Source: Mytilus galloprovincialis (Eukaryota; Mollusca; Bivalvia; Mytilida; Mytilidae). From it: 64,000 nucleotides of DNA. Each line of letters opens with the position of its first letter. The first letter of the stretch is position 1. Under the pieces are notes generated by a model that worked only from the letters and a program-made list of their open reading frames with translations, ran no database searches and was not told where the DNA came from. Of the stretch, positions 48,901-61,207 are shown in pieces. The translations under genes and the position numbers were made by a program. The DNA lies in the NCBI RefSeq assembly GCF_965363235.1, contig NC_134840.1:2046001-2110000 (forward strand), read 5' to 3'.

Positions 48901-51900
48901 CAACTTCATACGAGATTCTAGAGAGAAAACACATTTCTACAGAAACCATTGCTCCCTTATTAGTGAGCAACTTCATACGAGATTCTAGAGGGGAAAACAC
49001 ATTTCTACAGAAACCATTGCTCCCTTCTTAGTGAGCAACTTCATACGAGATTCTAGAGGGAAAACACATTTCTACAGAACCATTGCTCCCTTCTTAGTGT
49101 ACAACTTCATACGATATTCTAGAGGGGAAAACACATTTCTACAGAAACCATTGCTCCCTTCTTAGTGAGCAACTCCATACGAGATTCTAGAGTGGAAAAC
49201 ACATTTCTACAGAACCATTGCTCCCTTATTAGTGTACAACTTCATACGATATTCTAGAGGGGAAAACACATTTCTACAGAAACCATTGCTCCCTTATTAG
49301 TGAGCAACTTCATACGAGATTCTAGAGGGGAAACAACATTTCTACAGAAACCATTGCTCCCTTATTAGTGAGCAACTTCATACGAGATTCTAGAGGGGAA
49401 ACAACATTTCTACAGAAACCATTGCTCCCTTCTTAGTGAGCAACTCCATACGAGATTCTAGAGGGGAAAACACATTTCTACAGAACCATTGCTCCCTTCT
49501 TAGTGAGCAACTTCATACGAGATTCTAGAGGGGAAACAACATTTCTACAGAACCATTGCTCCCTTATTAGTGAGCAACTTCATACGAGATTCTAGAGGGA
49601 AAACACATTTCTACAGAAACCATTGCTCCCTTATTAGTGAGCAACTTCATACGAGATTCTAGAGGGGAAAACAACATTTCTACAGAAACCATTGCTCCCT
49701 TATTAGTGAGCAACTTCATACGAGATTCTAGAGGGAAAACAACATTTCTACAGAAACCATTGCTCCCTTATTAGTGAGCAACTTCATACGAGATTCTAGG
49801 GGGAAAACACATTTCTACAGAAACCATTGCTCCCTTCTTAGTGAGCAACTCCATACGAGATTCTAGAGGGAAAACAACATTTCTACAGAAAACATTGCTC
49901 CCTTCTTAGTGAGCAACTCCATACGAGATTCTAGAGGGGAAAACACATTTCTACAGAACCATTGCTCCCTTCTTAGTGAGCAACTTCATACGAGATTCTA
50001 GAGGGGAAACAACATTTCTACAGAACCATTGCTCCCTTATTAGTGAGCAACTTCATACGAGATTCTAGAGGGAAAACACATTTCTACAGAAACCATTGCT
50101 CCCTTATTAGTGAGCAACTTCATACGAGATTCTAGAGGGAAAACAACATTTCTACAGAAACCATTGCTCCCTTCTTAGTGAGCAACTTCATACGATATTC
50201 TAGAGGGGAAAACACATTTCTACAGAAACCATTGCTCCCTTATTAGTGAGCAACTTCATACGAGATTCTAGAGGGAAAACACATTTCTACAGAAACCATT
50301 GCTCCCTTATTAGTGAGCAACTTCATACGAGATTCTAGGGGGAAACAACATTTCTACAGAAACCATTGCTCCCTTATTAGTGAGCAACTTCATACGAGAT
50401 TCTAGAGGGAAAACACATTTCTACAGAAACCATTGCTCCCTTATTAGTGAGCAACCTCATACGAGATTCTAGGGGGGAAACAACATTTCTACAGAAACCA
50501 TTGCTCCCTTATTAGTGAGCAACTTCATACGAGATTCTAGAGGGAAAACAACATTTCTACAGAAACCATTGCTCCCTTCTTAGTGAGCAACTTCATACGA
50601 GATTCTAGAGGGGAAACAACATTTCTACAGAACCATTGCTCCCTTATTAGTGTACAACTTCATACGAGATTCTAGAGGGGAAAACACATTTCTACAGAAA
50701 CCATTGCTCCCTTCTTAGTGAGCAACTTCATACGAGATTCTAGAGGGAAAACACATTTCTACAGAAACCATTGCTCCCTTCTTAGTGAGCAACTTCATAC
50801 GAGATTCTAGAGGGAAAACACATTTCTACAGAAACCATTGCTCCCTTATTAGTGAGCAACTTCATACGAGATTCTAGAGGGAAAACAACATTTCTACAGA
50901 AACCATTGCTCCCTTATTAGTGAGCAACTTCATACGAGATTCTAGGGGGGAAAACAACATTTCTACAGAAACCATTGCTCCCTTCTTAGTGAGCAACTTC
51001 ATACGAGATTCTAGAGGGGAAAACATATTTCTACAGAAACCATTGCTCCCTTATTAGAGAGCAACTCCATACGAGATTCTAGGGGGGAAACAACATTTCT
51101 ACAGAAACCATTGCTCCCTTATTAGTGAGCAACTTCATACGAGATTCTAGAGGGAAAACACATTTCTACAGAAACCATTGCTCCCTTATTAGTGAGCAAC
51201 TTCATACGAGATTCTAGAGGGAAAACACATTTCTACAGAAACCATTGCTCCCTTATTAGTGAGCAACTTCATACGAGATTCTAGAGGGAAAACACATTTC
51301 TACAGAAACCATTGCTCCCTTATTAGTGAGCAACTCCATACGAGATTCTAGAGGGAAAACACATTTCTACAGAAACCATTGCTCCCTTATTAGTGAGCAA
51401 CTTCATACGAGATTCTAGAGGGAAAACACATTTCTACAGAAACCATTGCTCCCTTATTAGTGAGCAACTCCATACGAGATTCTAGAGGGAAAACACATTT
51501 CTACAGAAACCATTGCTCCCTTATTAGTGAGCAACTTCATACGAGATTCTAGAGGGAAAACAACATTTCTACAGAACCATTGCTCCCTTATTAGTGAGCA
51601 ACTCCATACGAGATTCTAGAGGGAAAACACATTTCTACAGAAACCATTGCTCCCTTATTAGTGAGCAACTTCATACGAGATTCTAGAGGGAAAACAACAT
51701 TTCTACAGAAACCATTGCTCCCTTCTTAGTGAGTAACTCCATACGAGATTCTAGAGGGAAAACAACATTTCTACAGAAACCATTGCTCCCTTCTTAGTGA
51801 GCAACTTCATACGAGATTCTAGGGGGAAAACACATTTCTACAGAAACCATTGCTCCCTTCTTAGTGAGCAACTCCATACGAGATTCTAGAGAGAAAACAC

Positions 51901-52738
51901 ATTTCTACAGAAACCATTGCTCCCTTATTAGTGAGCAACTTCATACGAGATTCTAGAGGGAAAACAACATTTCTACAGAAACCATTGCTCCCTTCTTAGT
52001 GAGCAACTTCATACGAGATTCTAGAGGGAAAACACATTTCTACAGAACCATTGCTCCCTTCTTAGTGTACAACTTCATACGATATTCTAGAGGGAAAACA
52101 CATTTCTACAGAAACCATTGCTCCCTTATTAGTGAGCAACTCCATACGAGATTCTAGAGGGAAAACAACATTTCTACAGAAACCATTGCTCCCTTCTTAG
52201 TGAGCAACTTCATACGAGATTCTAGAGGGAAAACAACATTTCTACAGAAACCATTGCTCCCTTCTTAGTGAGCAACTTCATACGAGATTCTAGAGGGAAA
52301 ACACATTTCTACAGAAACCATTGCTCCCTTCTTAGTGAGCAACTTCATACGAGATTCTAGAGGGAAAACAACATTTCTACAGAAACCATTGCTCCCTTCT
52401 TAGTGAGTAACTTCATACGAGATTCTAGAGGGAAAACAACATTTCTACAGAAACCATTGCTCCCTTATTAGTGAGCAACTTCATACGAGATTCTAGAGGG
52501 AAAACAACATTTCTACAGAAACCATTGCTCCCTTCTTAGTGAGCAACTTCATACGAGATTCTAGAGGGAAAACACATTTCTACAGAAACCATTGCTCCCT
52601 TATTAGTGAGCAACTTCATACGAGATTCTAGAGGGAAAACAACATTTCTACAGAAACCATTGCTCCCTTCTTAGTGAGCAACTTCATACGAGATTCTAGA
52701 GGGAAAACACATTTCTACAGAAACCATTGCTCCCTTAT
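45975..52738 (+). repeat. Satellite array, ~100 monomers of ~67 bp
   Basis: Monomer: acatttctacagaaaccatt, gctcccttcttagtgagcaa, cttcatacgagattctagag, ggaaaac; 65-69 bp by small length changes at gggaaaac(aa)c and aga(a)acc. Recurrent variants are cttctta/cttatta, ttcata/tccata, gagcaac/gtacaac, gagatt/gatatt, agaggg/agtggg. Monomers contain a short inverted pair ttgctc...gagcaa. Local higher-order repeats occur. Open frames inside (46192-46492, both strands) arise from the repeat. A single monomer occurs at the paralogous place, 63133-63191. Confidence 0.97.
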
Positions 52739-53258
52739 GTAGACGAAACGCGCGTCTGGCGTATATACAAATTTAGTCCTGGTATTTATGATGAGTTTAT
52801 TATTAAGAAACTTTATTCGATATTCTAGAGGGAAAACAACATTTCTTTAAAGCTTATCCATTAATAAAGATGTTGTCTCCTCAAAGATTATCCCATCTAT
52901 TCAATATAACATAAATGAAGGTTTTGATCGATAGACATTTGATTAGGGACTTACCTTTTAAAATTTTCTTCCGAGTTCATTTTTTTTTTTGTGATTTCAC
53001 TATCTTTAACAAGTCTTCACGAAAATAAAATTTAAATGTATGTGTATAATACTTTTGTTGTATGTTGGTCCTTTTAGGGTTGAATATTTAAGACTGATGT
53101 TTGAGGAAGTGTTTTTTTCTCTTGCATTTCAAACCATGTGCGAAATAACTGCGATTTCCAGTACTTTCTTTTTTTTAATATCAAAATAAAACTGCTACAA
53201 TATGGTTTTGTGAGATCATTCATACAAAAAGTATAGGGGCATGTTCATTTGTGTATGT
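52738..53258 (+). repeat. Junction segment after the satellite
   Basis: The last monomer breaks at ctcccttat and passes directly into gtagacgaaacgcgcgtctg (dispersed family). A partial monomer (cgatattctagagggaaaac) follows at about 52818-52850, then a fragment of the gattagggactt...gagttca repeat (52930-53000). No gene. Confidence 0.7.
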
Positions 53259-53562
53259 TGCATATAACTCTTACATAGTCAAAATACATGCCTAGTCGAT
53301 CTTGTCACAAATAAAGAGAATAATATGAGGTAATTTATAATATAAAGTATTTTTCAAACTCTCACCTCCGTAAACTCGAAATTGTGACAATAAAATTATT
53401 GTAGAAATAATGTCACTATAAAGTTTTGACTGGGTAGATTATGTGATTAGTTACTTTTTATTTTTGTAAAATGAACCGGATTTACTTAGAGGAATTAAAG
53501 ACTATATTATTTTCATACTTTGAACAACAAAATTATTTTATATCTCCATCTGTATGACGTTT
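53259..53562 (+). repeat. Duplicated block A, right part (paralogous to 63698-64000)
   Basis: Almost identical to the last 303 bp of the window: shared caaaatacatgcctagtcga, tcttgtcacaaataaagaga, aactcgaaattgtgacaata and atgaaccggatttacttaga. The homology reaches the window's end, so it probably continues outside. Confidence 0.9.
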
Positions 53563-55075
53563 ACATTCTGACGTCAAACCATTTTGGTCTTGCCATGCGG
53601 TCCGAATGCTTAAAATCTTTTAATCGTTTATTGGTGGATAACCAGGTTCAACCGACCATTTTCTACAATTTAAAATGCCTGAACCAAGTCTGGAATATGA
53701 CAGTTGTTGTACATTTGTTTGATGCGTTTTGTCATTTGATTTTGCAATTTGATTCGGGATTTTACGTTTCGAATTTTCCTTGGAGTTTAGTACTTTTGTG
53801 AGTTTACTTTGTAACATACAAAAATAAATTCCAAAAATAAGAAAGCAATAAATGAGGTTGTTAAACTTGATATATGCCGTTTAAATATTTGTTTGTTTTT
53901 ATTATTATTAAGATACTTGAGGTACTTGTACATCCTGTCATTATTGTTTATGATATTTTCGTGTTATTTTCTTTCACTTTTGCTTATGTCCTTTGTCTAT
54001 ATGCCTTTTGGTGTTACTTCGAAGACTTGTGTGTTGCTTGTTTTTCGATTTTGCTTTGTGCTTTGTCTATATGCCTACATGTATTTATGTTTCTTTGTTA
54101 CATATATTACGTGGTTTTTTACTTATACATCCCGTCATTGTGTTATTGTACAATGGTAAATTGGTGTAATATGCTTGGTCTATATGCCCTTTTGTGCTTC
54201 TTTGTTACATTGTATGGCAGTTAACTGCTAGTAGTCTGTTGTTATTTATGTATTATTGTCATTTTGTTTATTTTCTTTGGTTACATCTTCTGACATCAGA
54301 CTCGGACTTCTTTTGAACTTAATTTTAAATGTGCGTATTGTTATGCGTTTACTTTTCTACATTGGCTAGATGTATAGGGGGAGGGTTGAGATGTCATAAA
54401 CATGTTTAACCCCGCCGCATGTTTGCGCCTGTCCCAAGTCAGGAGCCTCTGGTCTATGTTAGTCTTGTATTATTTTAATTTTAGTTTCTTGTGTAAAATT
54501 TGGAAATTTGTATGGCGTTCATTATCACTGAACTAGTATATATTTGTTTAGGGGCCAGCTGAAGGACGCCTCCGGTTGCGGGAATTTCTGGCTACATTGA
54601 AGACCTGTTGGTGACCTTCTGTTGTTGTTTTCTCTATGGTCGGGTTGTTGTCTCTTTGACACATTCCCCATTTCTATTCTCATTTTTTTGTGTTTTTTGT
54701 GATTAAGATTATAACACAATGTTAACTGCTGTATTTTTGACACTTTTATCTATTATGTCTGTTTGTTTTGTTCACACATCGTTGTCAACATAATGGAATT
54801 GAATGCGACTGTCATACCAGTGAGATGTTTAGCAAGCTATAAAACAGGTTCAATCCACAATTTTCTACGTAAGAAAATGCCTGTGCCAAGACAGGAATAT
54901 GACAATTGTTATCCATTCGTTTGATAGGTTTTAGCTTTTGATTTTGACTTTTGATTAGGGACGTTGCGTTTTGAATTTTCCTCAGAGTTCAGTATTTTTG
55001 TGATTTTACTTTTTAGAATAAAACAAAATACAAGTTAGTATTGCCATTTGATAAGAATTAATTTTGTTAATTATA
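53563..55075 (+). repeat. Dense dispersed-repeat region left of the LRR gene
   Basis: Two copies of the gcctg(t/a)(g/a)ccaag...ggaatatgac repeat (53640-53810 and 54795-55015), a T-rich stretch with three tttgtctatatgcc words (53985-54200), and a long copy of the ggttgagatgtcataaacat / cctgtcccaagtcaggagcc / ttgacacattccccatt family (54240-54690). The 116- and 93-codon frames are by-products. Confidence 0.65.

Positions 55076-55078
<3 letters not shown>

Positions 55079-55121
<43 letters not shown>
55079..55121. repeat. AT dinucleotide microsatellite
   Basis: Uninterrupted (at)n of about 40 bp, shortly downstream of the LRR gene's stop. Confidence 0.95.
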
Positions 55122-55124
<3 letters not shown>

Positions 55125-55196
55125 ACATTAAATCCAGATGATGTCACTTCAGCTTATTTTTCTTCAAGAGACACAAATGGAAGAGCGAATCTATAC

Positions 55197-56612
55197 TTAA
55201 GAGTCTGTACAGTTTATGCCATTAGAACAAGTCGCTAGGTCTGAATCCAAATAGTCCTGAATTGTTTTATCAACAGTGTCACAATTTCCTACAATCCTGA
55301 ATCGTGTTCGAGTAAGTCTGTCATTTTTAACATCAAATAGCCATTTGAGTCCGCAATTGCATTCAATTTTATTGTTTGACAAATCAACAATAATGTATCC
55401 AGGTTGATGTCTTCGAATCATAGCCTCTAATGCGCACGGTACCCGCTTTATCTCGATACCTTTTAGTTCAAGTCGGTGAAGTTTCGTTTGATTAACGAAC
55501 GCTTTATCAGAAATGTATAAAATAGGATTATTATTCAGTTTGAGGTTCAGAAGCTCAGCAGACTCCTTTAGGTCATTGGTTTCAATTGCATGTATACTGT
55601 TGTTTGATAGATCTAAAATGTTTAAATACGGAATGTCTTGGATTGCTCCCGGAATCCGAGTTATTCCAGAGTGTTGAAGACTAAGGCTGGTAATTTGGGT
55701 AACAGATTTTGCCGATTTGTCACTTACGAATTTTAAGTTGTTTTCGTCCATGTTAAGTTGATCAAGTCGATCAAAACTTTGCAGAACTTCTGGAAATGTG
55801 GTGATATTGTCATCTTTGAGTGACATTTGATTAAGAAATGGTTGAACACCTTTTATGAGAGGAATTCGAAATCCATAATCTCCTACGTTCTGGTTGTGGT
55901 CAAAATGTAAGTATTGTAGATATCGGAGTCTTGATATAGCCAATGGTACCGATCGAAGTTTGGTATTTGCTAATGTCAGTCGAAGCAATGTTCCTTCAAA
56001 TCCATGGAATGAGGTGGTTGGCATGATTGTAATGTCGGCAGCAGTAAGGATAAGCGCCTGTAATTTGACCAGCTGTGTCAACGTTAATGGCCACTGAGAA
56101 AGTTCAGTTCCACCGATTTTTGTTCCAAAAGTAAATGATAATAAAGTATCTCCTATATCACGTAAAATATCTTCGTTAAAATTATAGTGAGGAATTGGAT
56201 TTCCAGAAACGTCCAGTGTTTTTATTTTTGTAAATTTTGATAGCAATCTTGGAAGTGTAGTCAATTCATTATCTTTTAAACTTAATAATCGTAGACTATC
56301 TTCCAAACCCTGAAAATCGCCAGGATGAAAGCTGGAATCTGTCAGCTGACAATTTTCGAGAAGAACTTCAGTGAGTGCCCAATGATGAAATGAAGATGAG
56401 GTAATAGTTAAGTTACTGTTTCTAACTTCTAATCGTAGGAAATTACTGCCTCGAACTTGTGGCACTATGGAGTCAAGATCATCACATTTAACGATGTCAC
56501 CTTGACACTGACATTTTTCTAGCATTGAACTAGGTAACATGCATATTTGGCGTCGTGTAATGGACGATACTAACTGAAACAGACTAAGTGAAAGAACCTG
56601 AAATGAAAGCAT
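55197..56612 (-). CDS. Secreted leucine-rich-repeat protein
   Basis: Single open exon. The frame is open from an ATG at 56684 (495 codons), but the ATG at 56612 (471 codons) gives a clean signal peptide (MLSFQVLSLSLFQLVSS) and is preferred. A ctttcatttcag acceptor-like site at 56598 means an upstream exon could also supply the start. After the signal comes an N-terminal cap (ICMLPSSMLEKCQCQGDIVK-C), then about a dozen LRRs such as LRLLSLKDNELTTLP, LNILDLSNNSIHAI and LLNLKLNNNPILYI, then a C-terminal cap (ECNCGLKWL...GNCDTV...ATCS). No transmembrane or GPI signal follows, so it is probably secreted. NLT, NIT, NQT and NCT are possible N-glycosylation sites. LRR proteins of this form bind proteins or surfaces; the ligand is unknown. 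Confidence 0.85.
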   Translation of the reverse strand: MLSFQVLSLSLFQLVSSITRRQICMLPSSMLEKCQCQGDIVKCDDLDSIVPQVRGSNFLRLEVRNSNLTITSSSFHHWALTEVLLENCQLTDSSFHPGDFQGLEDSLRLLSLKDNELTTLPRLLSKFTKIKTLDVSGNPIPHYNFNEDILRDIGDTLLSFTFGTKIGGTELSQWPLTLTQLVKLQALILTAADITIMPTTSFHGFEGTLLRLTLANTKLRSVPLAISRLRYLQYLHFDHNQNVGDYGFRIPLIKGVQPFLNQMSLKDDNITTFPEVLQSFDRLDQLNMDENNLKFVSDKSAKSVTQITSLSLQHSGITRIPGAIQDIPYLNILDLSNNSIHAIETNDLKESAELLNLKLNNNPILYISDKAFVNQTKLHRLELKGIEIKRVPCALEAMIRRHQPGYIIVDLSNNKIECNCGLKWLFDVKNDRLTRTRFRIVGNCDTVDKTIQDYLDSDLATCSNGINCTDS

Positions 56613-56684
56613 AAACACTGATATAAGCTTTACAATACTTATGATAAACAGTTCGAAATTGAAGAAGGCGCACAAATACTGCAC

Positions 56685-57045
56685 GCAAATGTCTTAAAAT
56701 GCTGATAAAAAATTATGATGCAAATTAGATTGTGTTTTTCAAACATATTTTCTCAATTAAGCAGCAATGTACCAACTGTGTATGGCAGATACGTTTATAT
56801 ACTCATACGGTCATAAACCTGCTATTCAGATTTTACAAAACGTTATCGGGGTCTCACCAAAAGTGAATGAGCAAGACCAATAAAAAATTAATTATCAGTG
56901 TCTACTTCACAAAAATACATGAATATCTTAACATATAGATAATATGTACTAGAGTTGAGTATCTTTTTTATTTACTTGATAGTTTTCCTCTTTATTATCC
57001 TTTATTTGTCTTTGTTTTACTGTGTTCTTGTTTAAATTGAGAAAT
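56685..57045. other. 5' flank of the LRR gene
   Basis: AT-rich, no recognised promoter motif, exon or repeat. Any upstream exon or control region of the LRR gene would lie here or beyond. Confidence 0.45.
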
Positions 57046-57500
57046 GAAATTGGGATCGTGTCAAAGAAACCACAACCCGACCAAAGAGTAGAAAACAGCT
57101 AAAAGCAACGAATCAGTCTACAACACAGCGAGTAAATCCCGTATCCGGAGGCGAGATTACCCCTTAACAAAATGTGAACTAGTTCATTGAAAATGGACGT
57201 CACTCCAAACTCCATAACATATAAATGAAATTGAATTTTTAAAAAATACCTGACTACCACAGACCAGGGGATCCCGACTTGGGACAGGTGCAAACATGCG
57301 GCGGGGTTAAATATGTTTTGTGAGTTCTCAACCCTCCTGCCCCATACTGTAGCCAATTGAGTATAAAAACACTGCCATACGCACAGTAAAACTCAGTTTA
57401 AAAGAAGTGCGAGTCAGATGTCAGAATAGGTAACAACAGAAACTTAGCGAAATGAAAACGATACATTAGATTACTAGTAGTTACTGACATGCCAGCTCCA
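57045..57500 (-). repeat. Dispersed repeat, minus copy, right of the LRR gene
   Basis: Inverse of 54240-54690: gtcaaagaaaccacaacccg, a gattccc..acttgggacaggtgcaaac word, gcggcggggttaaat and gtcagatgtcagaata. The gene is therefore flanked by inverted copies of one repeat. The 85-codon frame at 57099-57356 is a by-product. Confidence 0.7.
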
Positions 57501-58234
57501 TACCTCAATTAAACTAATTGAAAGATTACGTCTTCCTAATGTGAAAATGATGCACGATCCCTTCCGTTAGAATTTAGTATCATCCACTCATAAATTATGT
57601 GAGACGAATAAATCTGTTTTATTTAGATGCAAAGACCCTAATGAGTGAATAAATATTAATACCAACATATGCCGTCGTTAATGATCTGACAAAATTATCG
57701 TAACAATATGAATATAACAGTTTAAAGGTTTGGTTAGCTTTTGATGTGGATGTAGACAATGTTGTGTTTTGTATATAATATTACCATATAAGGTTCGATG
57801 TGAAATATCTGAACATATATGATATTTGCAAGTTGATTTATATTTACGAATGATGTTCATGAATCGATGAGTTTTGTAAATGATTATATATTTGCTGTAT
57901 GGCTTTTGACATAACTTGGTATTTATGCATCAAGCTATCTTTTTTTCATTGCCGTTCCTGGTGCAGTTGATTATTTATGTACGATTCACATACAAAAGTT
58001 TTTTTAGTTTTGTTTTCATTTGTTAACCCTTGTACTAGCATCTATTAAACTTTTGTTTTGCGTCTTTTTTGTTTGTTTACTTGGATGTTTGTTTTAATGT
58101 TTAAGTTAGATTTGTTGCAGTCGGTAGAATATGTTTATACCGTTTTGTCTTTTGGGTTGCAATTATTGTCACTTCAAGCTATCATGTCTGTGTAGATTGC
58201 TCATCCAATTGTGGCAATATTATTTACCGGTTTG

Positions 58235-58490
58235 TGTTTTTCAGTTTCAGCCATTGCGTTGTCAATTTATGAGTTTGACTCTCCCTCTGGTATCTTTCGT
58301 CCCTCGTTTACAGAACTATTAATAACTGTAATACATGTAGGAAGTTTGAGTAGCAATAAAACCAGGCTGAACCCACAATTTCCTTCATATTTGTTACGTC
58401 GTTTGGAAAAATTAATTGTTTGATTTTGTAACTTTTACAGACTTCATCTTTTTGAATTTACATTAGAGTTCCGTATTTGATACTTTTTTC
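58235..58490 (+). repeat. Dispersed-repeat fragments
   Basis: 58235-58310 holds the 3' tip of the retroelement tail (gccattgcgttgtcaattta, tgagtttgactctccctctg, gtatctttcgtccctc). 58340-58490 is a diverged copy of the aaccaggctgaacccac... repeat. Confidence 0.65.
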
Positions 58491-58614
58491 AGATAATATA
58501 TCATACTCCAACGTCTTACCTTACCTGTATTTGGCAAACCTCTTAGGAATTTTGTGTCCTCAATGGTCTACAACTGCCTACTTTATTTAGCGTTTTTAAC
58601 TTGTTTTATTCGAA

Positions 58615-59040
58615 CGTCACTAATGAGTCCTTTGCAGACATAACACGAGTCTTGTGTACAAAATCTCTATTCTGGTATCTAATGTGAGTCCCAGGTTAGG
58701 GGAGGGTTGGGATCTCGCTAACATGTTTAACCCGTCCGCAGTATTAATGTATGTGCCTGTCCCAAGTCAGGAGCCTGTAATTCAGTGGTTGTCGTTTGTT
58801 TATGTGTTACTTATTTGTTTTTCGTTCATTTTTTTTACATAAATGAGGCCGTTAGTTTTCTCGTTTGAATTGTTTTACATTATATTATCGGGGCCTTTTA
58901 TAGCTGACTATGCGGTATGAGCTTTTCTCATTGTTGAAGGCCGTATGGTGACCTATAGTTGTTAATGTCTGTGTCATTTTGGTCTTTTGTGGATAGTTGT
59001 CTCATTGGCAATCATACCACACCTTCTTTTTTATATTATC
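58615..59040 (+). repeat. Long copy of the main dispersed repeat
   Basis: Begins with a decayed gaacgtcactaatgagtcct piece, then gggttgggatctcgctaaca, tgtgcctgtcccaagtcagg, agcctgtaattcagtggttg, gccgttagttttctcgtttg, ttgaaggccgtatggtgacc, ttttggtcttttgtggatag and ends ccacaccttcttttttatat. It is the most complete reference copy in the window. Confidence 0.75.
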
Positions 59041-60112
59041 ATACAAAATTAAAATGCTGAAATTAAAAACACATATTTCTTTTTTTTTAATAAATTAAGT
59101 GAAACGATATTACTATTTATACTTATGTACCTGAGTCTAGATTAATGTCTCTTTGTTTAGACTAGACTTATATTTCTTACACTAGCTATGTGTTTCTTAC
59201 CAAAATAACAGTTTTCATTCTGTTTCTGAAAATACACGAACATATACCATAATGCGTCTATTGTACACACTCTTTTCAAACAGTAGTCGAACCCATGTAT
59301 AATAAATTCATTGTCGATATAAATAAAGCATTGTTTATAATATTTCTAAAAGCCTGTCGATCGGATTCGTTTTTTTTTAAATATATATATATATATATAT
59401 ATTTGTAGAATTGATGCTATGTACATAACCCTTACTTTAGTCTCAATATATAATTCAAACTATTGAAATATAATTTGTCTTTCGCTCGACAAATATTATT
59501 AAAATTGAATAAAAAAAGCGATTAATTAATTTAACTGACATTTGTGAGCATGCTTTATTCTTATTTTTTTTAAATTTTTTTTTTAAAAGTCCGCATGCGT
59601 TTTATATTTTTAGCTTAGACGATTTTTCCCGCAATTTTGTTTTATAGTGGACAATCAAATAGTCCATTTTTGGTTTAACTTCTTAAATTGCTTCCCTACC
59701 TTTCACAGATCTGTCCAATGTACCAATTTGGACTTCCTGTAAGATGTGCAGGGTCAATACATTTGTGCTGATAATTACAACATTTGATAGTCTTCCCAGC
59801 ACGTAGACAGGGAAACTACATATAAAATCCTGTCAATGTAATCTGGTGTGGGCTGCATATCTAACTTGCACAGCAGGTACAATTCACATCTGACATTGAT
59901 TGTTTTTGTTTTCGTTTCGTTTTTGGTTTGATTTTAATCATTTCTGCTTTTTCCCCTTATAAGTCGATCTACAATGTCAACAGAGATAACCCCGATATAT
60001 GGTTTCAGCTTCATCTAGAAGACTGTTTTATGAAATGTTCTCCACAACTTGAATTGTATCCCCCTACAGTATACTGCTGAACATTTTCTTTCCTGCTGAT
60101 ACATTTTTTAAC
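59041..60112. other. No gene seen
   Basis: AT-rich; an (at)n run at 59380-59402 is the only recognisable feature. Confidence 0.55.
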
Positions 60113-60114
60113 AT

Positions 60115-60465
60115 GTGTAAAAGAGGGACGAAAGATACCAAAGGGACAGTCAAACTCATAAATCTAAAACAAACTGACAACGCCATGGCTAAAAATGAAA
60201 GAAAAACAAACAAACAACAGCACACACGACACAACATAGAAAACTAAAGAATAAACAACACGAACCCCACCAAAAAACTAGGGGTGATCTCAGGTGCTCC
60301 GGAAGGGTAAGCATATCCTGCTCCACATGCGGCACCCGTCGTGTTGCTTATGTGATAACAAATCCGGTAAATAGTCTTATTCGGTAGGTCACATTCAAGA
60401 AAGGGAAGGAGATTGTAGTTTCGACGTAAGGAACATATCCGATATCATTTGTGAAACGGATATCG
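60115..60465 (-). mobile_element. Retroelement 3' end, minus copy
   Basis: Read on the minus strand it starts with the last RT-like codons (a VSQMISDMFLTSKLQ-type stretch) and continues into the non-coding tail with caacacgacgggtgccgcat, gcacctgagatcacccctag, ttttagccatggcgttgtca and gtatctttcgtccctctttt. The same tail follows the plus-strand fragment at 63190-63700. Confidence 0.75.
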
Positions 60466-60784
60466 GATATGAAGGACTGCTTCATACCTTGATCTTTTCC
60501 TCAATATTGACGTAGATGGACGACTTCACACGAAAATCTATGACAAAAGGGACGATTTCAACTTCCTAATTATCAATTTCCCATTTCTCAGCAGTAACAT
60601 ACCATCTGCCCCTTCGTATGGTGTTTACATATCACAATTGATACGTTATTCACGTGCATGTTCACACTATATGGACTTCATATACAGGAGTGTGCTACTT
60701 ACGCAGAAACTTCTCCAACTAAGTTATGAGGAGGACAGATTAAAATCGACACTCCGTAAATTTCATGGACACCATCACGATTAG
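60466..60784 (+). mobile_element. Reverse-transcriptase C-terminal fragment
   Basis: An open stretch without its own start encodes YLDLFLNIDVDGRLHTKIYD, KRDDFNFLIINFPFLSSNIP, SAPSYGVYISQLIRYSRACS and, near the stop, EDRLKSTLRKFHGHHHD. This is the C-terminal part of an invertebrate RT-like protein family I recognise by the 'YDKRDDF' and 'YGVYISQLIR' motifs; whether it is Penelope-like or non-LTR I cannot tell. It sits head to head with the minus-strand tail at 60465. Confidence 0.7.
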
Positions 60785-61205
60785 TCCCTACTGTGGACAG
60801 TGTGTTACTTGTCAATTTTTTTTATACCCCTTCCAAATTTATTTATTTATGTTTTATGCCTCAAGTAGCAAGAAGGGGGATAAAATTACACTGTAAAAAA
60901 ATTTGATTCATGAATTATAATGTAAAGTAGTGATTTGGTCCAGTTGAAAAAGGTCAAAAATTAGCATTTCGGAAGCTGTCAAAAGATTTCAAGCCCCCCT
61001 TCACATAAAATTGTCCATATTTTGAGTTAGAGCTGATGAAGTTTTCTATAAGTTTGATATAATTTGTCCCAAAAGTAGTACAACACACTGTAAAAATATT
61101 ATGGAGAAAGCGCAGGTGGGATTTTTTTTATTTCCATTTATTGTCTAAAGGAAATGCACTACGAAATAACTGTGTACTCGGACCTCTTGTCAATTTTCTT
61201 AAATG
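60785..61205. other. No gene seen
   Basis: AT-rich spacer between the RT fragment and duplicated block B; nothing recognised. Confidence 0.5.
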
Positions 61206-61207
61206 GC

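Noticed and set aside
53874..54224. 116- and 88-codon hydrophobic frames
   Set aside because: T-rich dispersed-repeat DNA with repeated tttgtctatatgcc words gives spurious hydrophobic peptides.
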